From contig NC_135358.1 of NCBI RefSeq assembly GCF_051622035.1, positions 13,330,001 to 13,394,000 of the forward strand: DNA of 64,000 nt, written 5' to 3'. The stretch is from Arctopsyche grandis. Taxonomy: Eukaryota; Arthropoda; Insecta; Trichoptera; Hydropsychidae. The position numbers and the translations under genes were made by a program. A model generated the notes under the pieces. That model was not told the DNA's origin. It saw only the letters and a program-made list of their open reading frames with translations, and made no database searches. Positions 34,405-47,109 of this stretch are shown here, in pieces. Every line of letters starts with the position of its first letter. Position 1 is the stretch's first letter.

Positions 34405-36333
34405 TCACTGGGAAAATAAAGTAAAATATTCGAATGTGACCAACCCATTACTGCAAAACTTTCTTTTCTAAATTTTGACCGTATCACATAAAATTTGAAC
34501 TGCGGCTCGCAAGCCGCATGCGGTCGGCGTGATTTTTTTTACACGAATAATTTTTCTATACAAAAAAAAACATATCGAGAGGTAAAAATAGAATTTCAGA
34601 TAATGCTGGCGACATACATATTATGAAGTCACACTACATATACTATAATGGAGTGGTGACATTGGCACAATGACACGGTACAGTTATGGCGTAACATGAC
34701 TCGCGTCACATACAATTGTTCTTTGGGGGACAAATGTGGCCTCCTCCTGCTCCTCATCCTCAACCTCCCTCACTCTAAAGCAATTATGGCAGTCAAACCA
34801 GCTCATACAAAATTCATGCAGAACAAACTAGCTGAAACTCGACAAAATATAACGCAATATTTTCATAATCGTCCGAAGTGATATAATATTTATACTTTCT
34901 TCTTTAAGCTATTTTGGTAAAGTATGCATTATTATACAGGCTCAACATGGCATGCCGGTCGAGTACCATATGTATGTAATTGGTTTGTCAATGTATGTAC
35001 ATACATAAATTATTATACGAAAAAAATCCACTCATACTTTCAACATTAGAATTTCAAATATATATATGTAGTTCATATACATATAATATTTAATAGCCAA
35101 TGACTTATCACAGTTGACAAATCAATAAAAACAGTCACTCGAATATTTGGATATTTCATATTAAGGTTAGAATAATATTGTATAATACACTTCAACAGGA
35201 GAATTTTTGAAGTGTATTTGATATTACATGGGAATATACTGAGTTTATAAATTGGCAATCGCGATGAGTGGCCTGACTAGTATAATATACCTTTAACAAT
35301 TCAGTAGAAAGGGGCGGCATCTGAAGACACCCGCAAAAACATGACATGTCATGTCAAGGCACATAAAAATTTAAGTACAAAGTAAACGTGACGTAAATAG
35401 CACCTACCCGTAAAGTAGCAATTAGTAGTATCGTAAAATTTTCACGTTCATAAATATTGGCCGGTTAAATTTTTATACGTGGTTCGAAAACGTACACCTA
35501 TTAAGAAAAACATAAATATTGTGTGTGTATAAATATTACCTGAAGTACTAAGACCAGGACTAGCAGTAAATTTGGCAACGTCAACTATTTTTACAGCAAA
35601 TTGCTGTTGAGTCTGTCGGTGAATACATCTCCTCACGAGACTGAATGGACCTCTGAAAAAATAAAAAAATATATATTACATAATTTGAAAGATTAAAAGG
35701 TAATGAAATAAAAACAACAAGGCTACCATTCATCCGCTTCAAGATAACAAAAAATAAAAACAACAAACATATTATGTACATACATATGTACTTGAATGGT
35801 TGGTTGGACATTTTGTTTTAAATACCCTACTCTTAGTCCGCGGATTCATTTGTTTAATTATTTTTTATTTAAAAATATATTGTTATACATTTTAATAAGT
35901 CGTCAATTTTTTTCGTTCTAGAGAAAACCGAATTAAATTTATATTAAAATCAAGGCAGTAGATTCGGTTGAAAATTTAACGACTTCGACTCCGACTTTTT
36001 GTTATGATTCGACTCCGACTCCAACTTGAACGATTTTAATAAGTTCGACTTTTCTTGCCAACATGTATAATTATTTGTAAAGAAAATAATAGCTATATTC
36101 AAAATATAAATAAAAATCAAAGGAATTTAAAAAATTTCTCAAGTTCAAATTTTCGAATGAACACTTTTGCGAAAATGAAAAATTTTCGAACTTCATCTAT
36201 TGTTACTACGCACAGAGATTTAGTAAAAAAATAAGTAAAAATTGATATTTAACCTAATTTATTAAATTATTGGTAATGAAATAAGTATGAATAAAAATTA
36301 AGTAAATACATTCAGAATTTCATATCAAACAAA
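34405..36333. other. CASK introns flanking exon 2: no other gene
   Basis: AT-rich. Apart from exon 2 (35540-35652), I see a block at 35965-36050 built from GACTCCGACT words in both orientations. Its counterpart is at 36838-36915, on the other side of the Helitron. Confidence 0.45.
35540..35652 (-). CDS. CASK: CASK coding exon 2 (glycine loop and ATP-binding lysine)
   Basis: Acceptor TTTTTTCAG lies just upstream of 35652. The exon supplies one base to finish Lys20, then residues 21-57, and ends with one base of Asp58 before the donor GTAATA. The peptide starts [20 protein letters not shown] and contains the [10 protein letters not shown] motif, whose Lys41 is the ATP-contacting lysine of the VAIK motif. 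Phase 2 in and phase 1 out match exons 1 and 3. It is isolated between two introns of 21 kb and 34 kb, so gene finders could easily miss it. Confidence 0.95.
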
Positions 36334-36669
36334 TCTATATACATATATAAAAATGAATGTCTGTGTGTGTGGCTCGAATAGGCTCTTAAACCACTGAACC
36401 GATTATGATGGAACTTTCAGGATTTGTTGTATGCATGTCCGGGAAGATTACTGTGAAAAAAAATGGCCCAAAAACGGGAACGGAAACGGGTAAAACGGGA
36501 ATGAGTCTCATTGCAAGGCTATAATTTCAAATGTTTTCGCGTCGTGACCAACGTGTTCGCTGCCTGCGTTTTACCGACAAATGGGAACGGGAACGAGAAC
36601 GGGAACGGAAACGAGAACGGGAATTGCGTGCGTTATTGTGGCATTGCAACGCATGCCGGGTTCAGCTAG
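36334..36669 (+). mobile_element. Non-autonomous Helitron, both ends present
   Basis: 5' end TCTATATACATATATAAAAA, preceded by A. 3' end GCCGGGTTCAGCTAG, followed by T, with a GC-rich stem (GCAACGCATGCCGGG) just before. A-to-T insertion with no target duplication is standard for Helitrons. Inside is a GGGAACGGGAACGAGAACGG hexamer-like tract. Length 336 bp with no Rep/helicase. Confidence 0.8.
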
Positions 36670-38020
36670 TTAATTTAATAAAAAAAAGGATGAAACGGAG
36701 GAAACGATTGGTTTTGGCCACAACAATTTAATTAAAATTCATGAATTTTACAAAGGAATTATTTCATTTCAATTTATTAGTGGATTTACTTGGAATTGGA
36801 GACTCTGGTTCATACCGAAATAAAGAAAATAGCAAAAAGGAGTCGGGAGTCATAAGAAATTAATCAATCCGACTGCGCTTGAAATGCTCCGACTCCACGA
36901 CTCCGACTCTATAGCCCTGATTAAAGTCCTAGCATAATAAATGCACAAAAATAATCAGTTCTAGTTAAAACTCCAGTTACAATTTAGTTTCAAATCCAAC
37001 CGATTATTTTTAAAACACTATCATAAAAATACATTCAAAAATAGACATACATACATATATGTACTTACATAGGTATTATACATAATCAAGTGATTATTTT
37101 GGGTTCAAACTACCTACGTATGTATGTATGTATGTACATTCAAATGCCTCAAAAATAAACTTGTTCAAAAAGTATATCATTCAAACTTTACATCGAACAA
37201 TTAATAGTTCAATTGATGCAGCGTGTAACGAATTCCATTCTCATTTGTACATACAATTGTAGCTATATATGTATGAACATACATACATACACGTATCAAG
37301 GGAAAAACAGTCGACTAGTATTGTTCATAAATGGGCATCAAGCATTTTTCATAATTTTCCTGTTATGGATCACATCGACGTGTTTCATAACTCGTGAGAT
37401 GTATGAATCATGAGACATGTTCTCATTTTAATGAAACATACCAATTCAGTGTTGGGTATTTTTACCGCAATATGAGGCATTTTTGTAGTTCACGAGTGTT
37501 GACATACTAATTATTACATCTGTCGCCCACCCAGCACAGTGTTAAATCAACGCATACACTACGGCTATTATTACAGTAAATTACTTCATCAAAGTTAAAA
37601 TTAGGAAATGACATGCGATACAATTAACACGTTTATATTAAGAGTGGTGTCGGAACATCTAATTGTGCAATTAAAACTTTCGGGATTAATCAAATTATAC
37701 ATTGAGGTGTGTCAAAAGTGGTAGCAAAATTTTACGAAACTTGGCATGCCACGCCACAATACTCCTACCTTCGATCTTTATATCGGTAATTTATGAATAG
37801 ACTTCCTAGAAGGCTAAATTGGGATTGATCAATATAGTGACTGTGCATTATTAAAAGAAAGTTATGAGTCTACTGCGCTGCGCTGAAGCTCAATTTCATA
37901 TTCTGACTTCATTCACGAGAAACTTCCGGCAAGGATAATGAAATTCGTCAAAATAAGGTTTAATACAAGAAACTGAATAGCTGAACTTCACAATTTGAAA
38001 AATTCAAGAATATTGAATCC
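36670..38020. other. CASK intron 1: no recognised gene
   Basis: AT-rich, with the GACTCCGACT word block at 36838-36915. The open frame at 37213-37413 has no motif. Confidence 0.5.
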
Positions 38021-38290
38021 GAAGCATAGATCAGTAATTAGCATGTAATGCTTTCACTTGAGTGGTCACGGGTTCAATGCCTGTCCCGGTGCTGCTAGCT
38101 AGACCTTGGATATGTGACTCCAGGTCGATCGTTTTCTATCAGAGTTTGCCAATTTATTTTATTTCATTGAAACGGTTCCAAAAAATTGCCAACCTTGTAC
38201 TTTTTATCGAGTTATCAGCATCTCAACTTTGCTGATTCTCCTAAAATGCAAAAATATTTCTCAAATGTATCCATAGATGTCTCTATGACG
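38021..38290 (+). mobile_element. tRNA-derived SINE
   Basis: A tRNA-like head with box B GGTTCAATGCC (38071-38081) is followed by a body shared with other copies: CTAGACCTTGGATATGTGAC, CCAGGTCGATCG, CTATCAGAGTTTGCCAATTT. The tail motif ATCCATAGATGTCTCTATGA closes it. RTE copy D starts shortly after. Confidence 0.75.
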
Positions 38291-38304
38291 CTCTGTAAAA
38301 TTGC

Positions 38305-39190
38305 TCTATAGGAATAAGGCAAGGAGACACCATCTCTCCTAAACTATTCAATGCGGTGCTTGAGGGAACACAGCAGAATTAAGCATCAACTGTCGCTTCT
38401 TGAGTCATCTTCAATTCGCAGACGATATAGCGAGCCAGATGACGCGATCTAGCTGATCTACTTAAGAGACTAACACAGCTGGACAGCGAAAGTAGGATTA
38501 AAAATTAACGTAGATAAGACCAAACTAATGTTCAATAGTAATTGCATGCATGATAGCATTTCATTAGATGATAAAATAGTAGAAGTAGTAAATAATTATT
38601 TATATTTAGGTCAAATAATAGACATGTCCGGTAGTCAAGAAGAAGAAATAAAGAGACGTATTAAATTAGGATGGAGTGTATTTGGACGAATGAATGTTAT
38701 TTTTAAATCAAAAATGCCACTCTGCCTGAAGAAAAAGATCTTTGATCAATGCGTTTTGCCACGACGTATGAATATGAAACCTGGACATGAACGCCAATAT
38801 GCTTAACAAATTCCAATGCACTCAAAGAAGTATAGAAATCTATATGCTCGGCATAACGAGGAAAGACAGGAAGCGGAATATATGGGTGAGAAGTATGATA
38901 AGGGTAGTGGATATAATGGATAGAGTGAAGATATTGAAATGGCAATGGGCGGTCCACGTGGCTAGAAGAATGGGCAAAAGGTGGACAAAAGAAGTGCTAG
39001 AATGGTACCCGAGAGAATGTAAAAGGGCAAAAGGAAGACCCCGGGGAAGATGGGTAGACGAAATTAGGAAAATATGTGGGGTGAGATGAATGAGAGTTGT
39101 GCAAAACAAAGACGAGTAGAAGCGTGTTGCAGAGGTCTTCATCCGCAGGAGATGGTGAGTGGCTGTAGATAATAATGATGATGATGATAC
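38305..39190 (+). pseudogene. RTE copy D, 5'-truncated and decayed
   Basis: Starts inside the RT (IRQGDTISPKLFNAVLEG) and ends with the (TGA)n-like ATAATGATGATGATGATA. Deletions remove part of the FADD region, and frameshifts break it near 38480 and 38765. It is clearly older than copies A-C, which are nearly identical to each other. Confidence 0.85.
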
Positions 39191-39594
39191 ACATGTAATT
39201 TTTTTCGTATATTTTTCTATCTCTATCTATATATGTATGTACATATATGTAGGTGTATGTATAAGGGCAACGTCTGTTGCTCTAGCTTCCTGAATCTCCT
39301 AAAGTCGTGATTCGCTGAACCAATTTTAGCACGCTTTTCTTCTACATAAATGATCCATACATCATGACGACATTTAATATGTACATATGTATATATGTAA
39401 ATACATAGAAGTACCTTATTAAGTTGAAAGAACTTTTAATAATTTAAAAATAATGGAGGGCTGATTTTAGCATGATTTTAAAAGCGGTTATATCGTTACA
39501 TAAATGTACTCGAGCAAATCAAAATATGTAATTGAGGTAGCTTTAATTTCAATGGCGCACCTTTTTTGCTCCGTATTATTTGAGACACTATCGC

Positions 39595-39810
39595 ACAGCC
39601 AGTAGCATAGCACAGTGGTTAGGGTATAAGGCTATCAACTGAGTAGTTATTGATTCAATCCCTGACCCGATGTTGCTTGCCAGACCTTGGATATATGTAT
39701 GTATGTACATATGTATGTGACTCCAGGTCGATCGTTTCCTATCAGAGTTTTCCAATTTATCTAATTCAATTGTTAAAACGGTTCCAAACCGTCATTGAAA
39801 TTAAAGTTCA
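39595..39810 (+). mobile_element. tRNA-derived SINE
   Basis: Box A-like TAGCACAGTGGTTAG at 39607 and box B-like GATTCAATCCC at 39652, then GCCAGACCTTGGATAT, GTGACTCCAGGTCGATCG and CTATCAGAGTTTTCCAATTT as in the 38021 copy. A TATGTATGTACATATG word is inserted between head and body. Confidence 0.75.
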
Positions 39811-40164
39811 CCATTATTTGAATATAATTTCAAATTTATAATAATAATGTCATAAATCTATATAAAGTAAACATGTACAAATCAGGCCATAGGTGTCGCT
39901 TTGGGGCAAAACTCATATAGCACCATATTAAAAAAAAAATAGATATTTAAAAACCAACTATTTCATATACGTATGTATGTAACATGAATACTCGTTAAAC
40001 ATATAATGGCTTCTTGAGAGTCGTTGCTTATAAATATGTAAATATTCATCGCAGAGCACGTACTCAACGACAAAGGATAAGATCAATAACTGCATCTTAA
40101 ATTACTGCACTCTACACACAACATGCTTCACATATCCGAATCGTTCGACATTCTTCCTATTGTC

Positions 40165-40925
40165 GATATACAAATAATCCACCATGGAATGCAATAATTG
40201 TGATTGCTATATTCAAACTATTGAATGATAGAATTAATGGACAAACATGCAGGAATGCATATTAAAAATATGTTTTTGAAACTTTTATAAAAATATAATA
40301 TCGATATCAAACAAATCTTCTCTGTTACAACAAATAATGGACCTGATTCCTTCCATTGAAAACTGTTATTTCCCTCATCTCATTGGAATAAAATGTGTAG
40401 CACATACTTTACAATTAGCAATCAAATAATCTATTAACGACTCCGATATAAATACAATTACATGTGAAGCTCGCGACTTGGTTAAAAAGTTTAAAATCCC
40501 TTGTTTTATAATGAAATTTAACGAAAATGCAATAGACTGTATTACTAGATGGAAAAGTAAATTCGATATGTTAAACTATTTATTTTTTTGTAAAGATTTT
40601 TTTTCGAAAATAGTTGAAAACAATTTGGAGTACTATTTCCTAGAACAAATGTAAATGGATTGAAATTAATGTCATCATTGAGACATTACGGCCATTAAAA
40701 GAATCCACGATGAAATTGCAAAGCGACTAAATGACGTTGAGTGATTTTTACGAAAAGTTGGTAAGTCTAGAGAAAGTAAAATAAATAAATAAATAAAACA
40801 ATAATAAATAAAAAAAATATGTTTTGTCTGCATTTTAGCTGCATCAGAATCCGCCCTCTATTCTGCAGTGCACCAGCGGCAAGCTGCAAATGCTAGGAAA
40901 TATTCTCCTTTGACATTTTAATTAT
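40165..40925 (+). pseudogene. Degenerate hAT transposase
   Basis: Plus-strand pieces include KCVAHTLQLAI, ARDLVKKFKIP, ITRWKSKFDML and a piece after it resembling SDFYEKL, in the order found in insect hAT transposases. Stops and frame changes break it, and no terminal repeats are visible. A GTAAGT ... TTTTAG stretch (about 40759-40839) looks like an intron remnant before CTGCATCAGAATCC. Confidence 0.6.
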
Positions 40926-40930
40926 GTACC

Positions 40931-40934
<4 letters not shown>

Positions 40935-41017
<83 letters not shown>
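40935..41017. repeat. (TA)n array at the 5' edge of RTE copy B
   Basis: TA repeats running directly into the truncated RTE sequence. Confidence 0.97.
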
Positions 41018-41019
<2 letters not shown>

Positions 41020-42394
41020 TTTCAGCAAATGCATCCAGAACCAAGCTATACCAGAAGGATGGAATAACGCAACTATCATTTTAATACACAAAAAAGGCGA
41101 CAAAAGCGATATCAAGAACTACCGACCCATTAGTCTACTTTCAGCGGTCTACAAGCTCTTCACGAAGGTTATTACAGAAAGGCTGAAGAATATCCTCGAC
41201 GAGAACCAACCTATAGAGCAGGCAGGGTTTAGGGCAAACTTCAGCACAATGGACCACCTCCAAGTAGTTGGCGAACTAATCGAGCGCGCCAACGAATATC
41301 AACGGCCATTGTGCCTAGGTTTCGTCGATTATGAGAAAGCCTTCGATACAGTTAGTCATAATGCAGTACTTAATGCTCTAAAAACACAGGGAGTGCCGGA
41401 ACCCTATGTGGGACTGTTAGCTGCAATATATAAGAATGCCACAGCTTCGGTTAAAATTTTTTCAGGTACAGATAGATTTAGCATAGGAAAAGGAGTAAGA
41501 CAAGGAGATACAATCTCGCCCAAGTTATTCAATGCGGTGCTTGAGGGAGTTTTCAGGAAATTGGATTGGGATACAGCCGGAGTAAGCATCAATGGTCGCT
41601 TTTTGAGTCACCTTCGGTTCGCAGACGATATAGTTTTAGTAGCTCGTGATTCAGCTGACCTACTTATCAGACTAACACAGCTGGATAGGGAAAGTAGAAA
41701 AGTAGGATTAAAAATTAACGTAGATAAGACTAAACTAATGTTCAATAGTTATTGCATGCCTGATAGCATCCCCTTAGATGATAAACCAGTAGAAGTAGTA
41801 AATAGTCATTTATATTTAGGTCAAATAATTGACATGTCTGGTAGTAAAAATGAAGAGATAAAGAGACGTATGAAATTAGGGTGGAGTGCATTTGGACGGA
41901 TGAATGCTGTTTTTAAATCAAAAATGCCACTCTGCCTGAAGAAAAGGATCTTTGATCAATGCGTTTTGCCAGTGATGACGTATGGATGTGAAACTTGGAC
42001 ACTGAACGCCAAGATGCAAAATAAAATCCAATGCACTCAAAGAAGTATGGAACGCTGTATGCTTGGCATAACGAGGAAAGACAGGAAGCGGAACACGTGG
42101 GTGAGAAATATGACAAGGGTAGTGGACATAGTGAATAGAGTGAAGAGATTGAAATGGCAATGGGCGGGTCACGTAGCTAGGAGGATGGACGACAGGTGGA
42201 CAAAAGAAGTGCTTGAATGGTACCCGAGAGAAGGCAAAAGAGTAAAAGGAAGACCGCAAGGAAGATGGGTGAACGAAATTAGGAAAATGTGCGGAATGAG
42301 ATGGATGAGTGTTGCGCAAAACAGAGACGAGTGGAAGCGTGTTGGAGAGGCCTTCATTCAGCAGTGGATGGCGAATGGCTGTAAATGATGATGA

Positions 42395-42398
<4 letters not shown>
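41018..42398 (+). mobile_element. RTE copy B, 5'-truncated with intact downstream frame
   Basis: Begins mid-RT (LFSKCIQNQ) and stays open without a stop to 42388; the first Met gives a 379-aa frame from 41249. FVDYEKAFD, RFADDI, YGCETWTL and GRPQGRWVNEI are intact. It ends in a (TGA)n tail and is followed by (TA)n at 42398-42466. The endonuclease is missing, so it cannot move by itself. Confidence 0.92.

Positions 42399-42466
<68 letters not shown>
42398..42466. repeat. (TA)n array at the 3' edge of RTE copy B
   Basis: TA repeats directly after the RTE tail. Confidence 0.97.
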
Positions 42467-42471
<5 letters not shown>

Positions 42472-43513
42472 TACATATATAATCACAATAAGTTATAGTG
42501 AACAGCCGTATAAAGAGAGGTATACACGGTGTGGGTGTATTTACATTAACTTATTAATATTCAAATACAAGACAACCGAAAACCGATATATGTATATATG
42601 TACATATTTTTTTGCCAAACCGGAACGAAAAAAATAACAGTTCGGGTCCCTGCTATTGATGTACGTGTTCCATAATGAAAAATGCATAAAAATCGAAAAC
42701 TTTGTGAAAATGTGTACAATATGCATAAATAATCGTTCAAAATAGAGCCATTTATTTCATCGTTACAATAGTATTTAAAATTAAAGGGCAATCATAACCT
42801 ACTAAACGTGATAAATATTGATAGAGAGCATTTATACGAGAATGTCGAGCAAAATCGCTGAAACATCGATAACCCCTTTACTGCCGAACGATAATTTCTT
42901 TTAATGACCGAATAGATTATATGCTCACACGGTTTGCCATAATCAAATATGAGTGACAATATAAGCACGCTAACGACACTTTTACGTCTATCGATTCTTC
43001 CATACGTACACATACATATATCAAAAGTGATATTATCGTATTTTTCACGCCGGTTCCCAACTAACTTCTGTGTAAACAGACCGAGTTATACATACATACA
43101 TAAATACATGTCCGTCTTGTTAGCAAAACTCTTTAGCCAATAGGAGTGCTTATCAGACAATGTTTGCCGACTGTGTTAGATAATGAATCTCGTTCGAAGT
43201 CATACGGTACGGTTAACATTTTTGTGAGATTACAATATTATTACGGTTATAATGCAATTGTGTATGCCATTCGTCATGACCAATATATTTATACAATTAT
43301 TTGTTACAACAAATAATCCATATGACACGCTTCAATCATTCTTCCACAACAATTTACTTATTATATATACATCGTATATATAATAAGTAAACATATTTTA
43401 CATATAATTATATCGTAAAATTTAAAATCATGAAGAGTAACATAACAAATGCGAAGGAAAGTAGTTCGGCTGTTCTTACAAAATGCATATAAATAAAATC
43501 ATCATATTATATG
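42467..43513. other. CASK intron 1: no recognised gene; one perfect hairpin
   Basis: AT-rich. A perfect hairpin, TTTACTTATTATATATAC with a 3-base loop, lies at 43353-43391. No other structure is visible. Confidence 0.5.
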
Positions 43514-43664
43514 TATATTAGGGGTCTACCTCACGCGCCGGAATGTGAAATTACCGAAAACGCAAATATCGGAATGGAAAATGTTTATATTTTTTTTAAA
43601 TAAATACTTGTTAAGTAGTAAGAAATGATTTTGTATGGGTGCACGCACCTCACGGCGGTACGTG

Positions 43665-43880
43665 ACGATTGGGCGCCCAGGACGATTGGGCGATCAGTGT
43701 TACTCGCCACTGCGACAATTGGACGACGAGACTGGCGGACTCTGCGTCAATTGGGCCCTGCGTCAATTGGGCGCCCATCGCACTGGGCGATCATCGACTG
43801 GCCGACGGCGACCGGGCGACCAGGGCGCGTGGGCGACCACCGACACGGCCCGCTGGTGAAGTGGTCGCCAAGCTTACGTA
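43665..43880. repeat. GC-rich short-word block (ATTGGGCGCCCA type), left copy
   Basis: Words such as GACGATTGGGCGCCCAG, GCGTCAATTGGGCGCCCATC and GCGACCGGGCGACCAGG recur every 15-20 bases. GC content is far above the surrounding intron. The reverse complement lies at 55690-55930. Confidence 0.8.
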
Positions 43881-44579
43881 AACTCTGCGTTTTGCAAGGA
43901 ACGACCGCGAACGGAGCGTTATAGGAATTTCCGATGCACTGACAAATATTCTACCTACATACATATGCTTTATACCGCTTTATTTTTCGTTTCAGTTTTA
44001 CCAATTTTTCGTAACAACACGAATCATACTATTAATTTTTTTCGCTATATTATATTACATTTGCTGGAATTTTATATTAAACGTACTTTTATAAATACAT
44101 GTGTAGCACCTTTTCACAAAAAATAATTGTAAGATGACAAATCATATGTACCTACATATTCTCCAAAATAATATAAAAGAAAAATGATCGATTGAATCTT
44201 TCGCGCAGTGCTTTTAGTTTTTTTTCAAATGGACACACTTTTTTTTCTTTTAAATGTTATATTTCAGTTTTATCAATTGGATAAATTCACACTCTATTCT
44301 CAATTTTCTCAACACTGTATTAGTTATACATAATAACAAAATATTTTCTAATAGCAATTCTCAAAGTTTTCAAGATTATATTTTTTTTCAATGATGAAAT
44401 ACGTTTACGAAAAAAAAGCGCATACTTAAATTCGTTCGCGGAGCTCGAATAATTTTTTTCGGCTTTTCCCATAATTAAATTATTACATCGTTTACGATTC
44501 GCAGAGGCAATTCTCGAAAAAAATAGCTTTTTAAAGTAATTTTAAACATCTCCCGTTCTATGGTTATTGTTGAAAATTA

Positions 44580-45068
44580 CATTGAGCCACAAAAAATCAC
44601 GTTTTTTAGTTACCAGAGCGGAGACTAACCAATCTTTACTAACTTTGACCCACTGAATTCGAATATGATATTGATTTTTGCTGGTTGGTGATTGTTTACG
44701 AGATATGAGCGTTTAAAAAAATGCGCGATTTTTACAGTTTTTTGGCTTTTGCGGTCTTTAACTCAAAACCTAGTATTGCTGTGCTCAAAGTGAGTATTGG
44801 AATCAATAGTCAGATGTTTTTCCTATTGATTGTGATATTGCATTGTTTTAAAATACTTATAATTAATTGTCTAGCGAATTTTAAAAGTAAAAAAAATATT
44901 TTTTTTACGGATTTTTTCTCCGTGCTATTTTGCATTTATTTGGCAATTTTTTTATTTCACCTCGTTTATAAGAATTGGTTTTCTATTTCAATATTTTTTA
45001 TTTTTATCTAAACGTACTAACTCGAGCGGTAATTGCAATTTAAATGCTTTCGTTTTTGTTGCTCAGTG
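44580..45068. mobile_element. Foldback-family MITE with TTA duplication (left arm)
   Basis: Starts CATTGAGCCACAAAAAATC and ends GTTGCTCAGTG, with TTA on both sides (44577-44579, 45069-45071). The mirror copy in the right arm is 54518-55006. It was therefore present before the arms were copied. Confidence 0.75.
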
Positions 45069-46042
45069 TTATTATAGTCACATTAAAATCTATATGATAG
45101 TTTATAGTAATTAAGGCTCATTTCGTTTATCAATAATTTAATAAGGTATATTTTTACTAATTAATATCTTTCGCTTTTGTAAATTCGAAACATACATACA
45201 TATGTATAACGAATTATGTTTACATCTATAACTGTCATCCAGCGCTCATCTGTTCATCTAATGTATAATTTCTTTAATAATATTTTATGCGTATAAAATA
45301 TTACAAAGACCTTAATAATACCGCGAAGATAAATAATACCGCGTCTCATAGGCTAGGCTAGAGATGCTCTGCAAGTCATTTTGATAAAAGAGTTCTCAAA
45401 ACGACTTTTGACAACTGTTTCTCGAACTACTTTTTTTCTTGATTGTTTTACATGACATGTTATACATACATATGTAAGGTTTTTCAACGGGTTTTTGCGG
45501 TATCATAAATTCATGGCCCTCAAATTTGGTTTAAAATAATGCAATGACGTAAATGATTTTATACCCTTTATCCTTTTATTAAATTCAAATTATTCTGAAA
45601 TGGTTTTCATCGTTTTTTCAAAACCTCTCCGATAAAATAAACGTTTTTTATTCCAAAAAAAATGGCAAAGTTTCAAAGCGATCGGAAAAGTTTTAGGAGG
45701 TTTGTCCAAAACTAAGATAAACCTTGTAATTTTCAAATGTTATAATTAGCATGGAAATAATTTTTTCAATGTATGTATGTGTTGTATGAATGCATGTACA
45801 TACATACATATGTACATATGTTATTTTGAAAATTTTCAATTTAATATTTATTTTCATTATTCATCAATGAAAAGTAAATCAAAAAACTTTATTAATACTA
45901 TGATTTGATGAATATACTAAATACTGGCGATTCTAGAATTGATTTAATGTTGAGAGTTACAAATTTTACACGTTTTGGATTTTCGTAAGATTAAAAATAA
46001 GCACCAATCACACGGTTGATCCCATAATTGTTATATTTTTTG

Positions 46043-46112
46043 ACCATTGTGGCGCTTTAGGAATTCCTGTTATGCCACAATGGTCTGTTTAAAATAAATA
46101 AATAAATAAATA
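46043..46112 (+). repeat. Retroposon 3' end: hairpin plus (AAATA)n
   Basis: ACCATTGTGGC ... GCCACAATGGT hairpin followed by AAATAAATAAATA. The same tail occurs at 61269-61330. It is probably the conserved 3' end of a LINE/SINE pair. Confidence 0.6.
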
Positions 46113-46142
46113 TTTTTTAAGATCATCGAAAGCCGATGCAAT

Positions 46143-46640
46143 TCGCGCTATTATATAAGTATTTATATTTTTATTTTTGAACATTTAATTTGTACGAATA
46201 TTTTTTACGTAAATTTGTACGAATATCGACACAAATTAAAAATCATGCGATATTTCTTCTATTTGAATTTCATCATTGAATATCAAAGAAAAATACTACA
46301 TATAGATATATATACAAAACGTGTTATTGTCTAGCATTCAGGAGTTTTTTATAACTTTCTATTGTAGGAGATATTTCGAGTCTTAAATGGTCAGTCTATT
46401 GTTCCGAAAACCGAGCGAGAATGAATCTGACCCAGGTACCTACCCTTTTTTTTGTCGAAGGGATCCGTAACGGAATGCGAAAACAAATTATACAAAACTT
46501 AATCTATACTACGTACATACATAGATAAAGTAAATATAAATAAAATGTGCATGGTGACTTTGAACCGCATGATTTTTAATTTGTGTTGATATTCGTACAA
46601 ATTTAATGTTCAAAAATAAAAATAAAAATACTTATATACA
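46143..46640. repeat. Inverted repeat with arms of about 100 and 75 bp
   Basis: 46150-46252 (AAATTAAAAATCATGCG end) is the reverse complement of 46566-46640 (CGCATGATTTTTAATTTG start) with a small insertion in the left arm. It lies in the centre of the giant inverted repeat. Confidence 0.7.
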
Positions 46641-47005
46641 GTTTTTGCAAGCCTATTTCACCCTTTTGCTAATGAAATTCACTTAACACAATGAAAATTG
46701 ATTCAGATTAACAGAATGAAAATTGAAAAATTGAAAATAAAAAAATAAAAATAGTATTTGCACCTTCTAAATAAATATCTATGGTATGTACAAATATAAA
46801 TATAAGTTTAAACTATAATACATAAAAAGCACATTTTGTTTAATTCGGTTTCTTTATTTTTTAATACGATTTTTGAAAAGGACGAATTTCATTTGCAAAA
46901 GGATTAATTTTCATTTGCAAAAGTACTAATTTCATTTGCAAAAGGATGAATTTCATTTGCAAAAAGGGTGAATTTCATTTGCAAAAGGGTGAAATAGGCT
47001 TGAAA
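46640..47005. repeat. Short-word hairpin block (TTTGCAAAAGGGTGAA type)
   Basis: AAGCCTATTTCACCCTTTTG at 46651 pairs with AAAAGGGTGAAATAGGCTT at 46982. Between 46880 and 46990 the word ATTTCATTTGCAAAAGG recurs about five times. Confidence 0.7.
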
Positions 47006-47109
47006 AAATATTATTAAAGAAATTATATATTAGTTGAACAGATGAGCGCTGGATGACAGTTATACATAGATGTAAACATAATTCGTTATATATATATATA
47101 TATATATAT

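Larger units (their letters stand above)
43521..46026 (+). repeat. Left arm of the giant inverted repeat
   Basis: Contains, in order, a GCCGG-rich tip, the GC-rich short-word block (43665-43880), about 700 bp of AT-rich sequence, a foldback MITE (44580-45068) and about 950 bp ending in the block TGATCCCATA. A 67-bp segment at 45314-45380 does not match the other arm. Confidence 0.85.

Noticed and set aside
35335..35357. Small palindrome ACATGACATGTCATGT near exon 2
   Set aside because: Too short to be meaningful beyond chance in this composition.
44721..45011. A 96-codon hydrophobic frame, repeated at 54575-54865 on the other strand
   Set aside because: The two copies exist because they lie in the giant inverted repeat, inside a MITE. 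The frame is a T-rich artefact with no motif and is broken in the related MITE at 33683.
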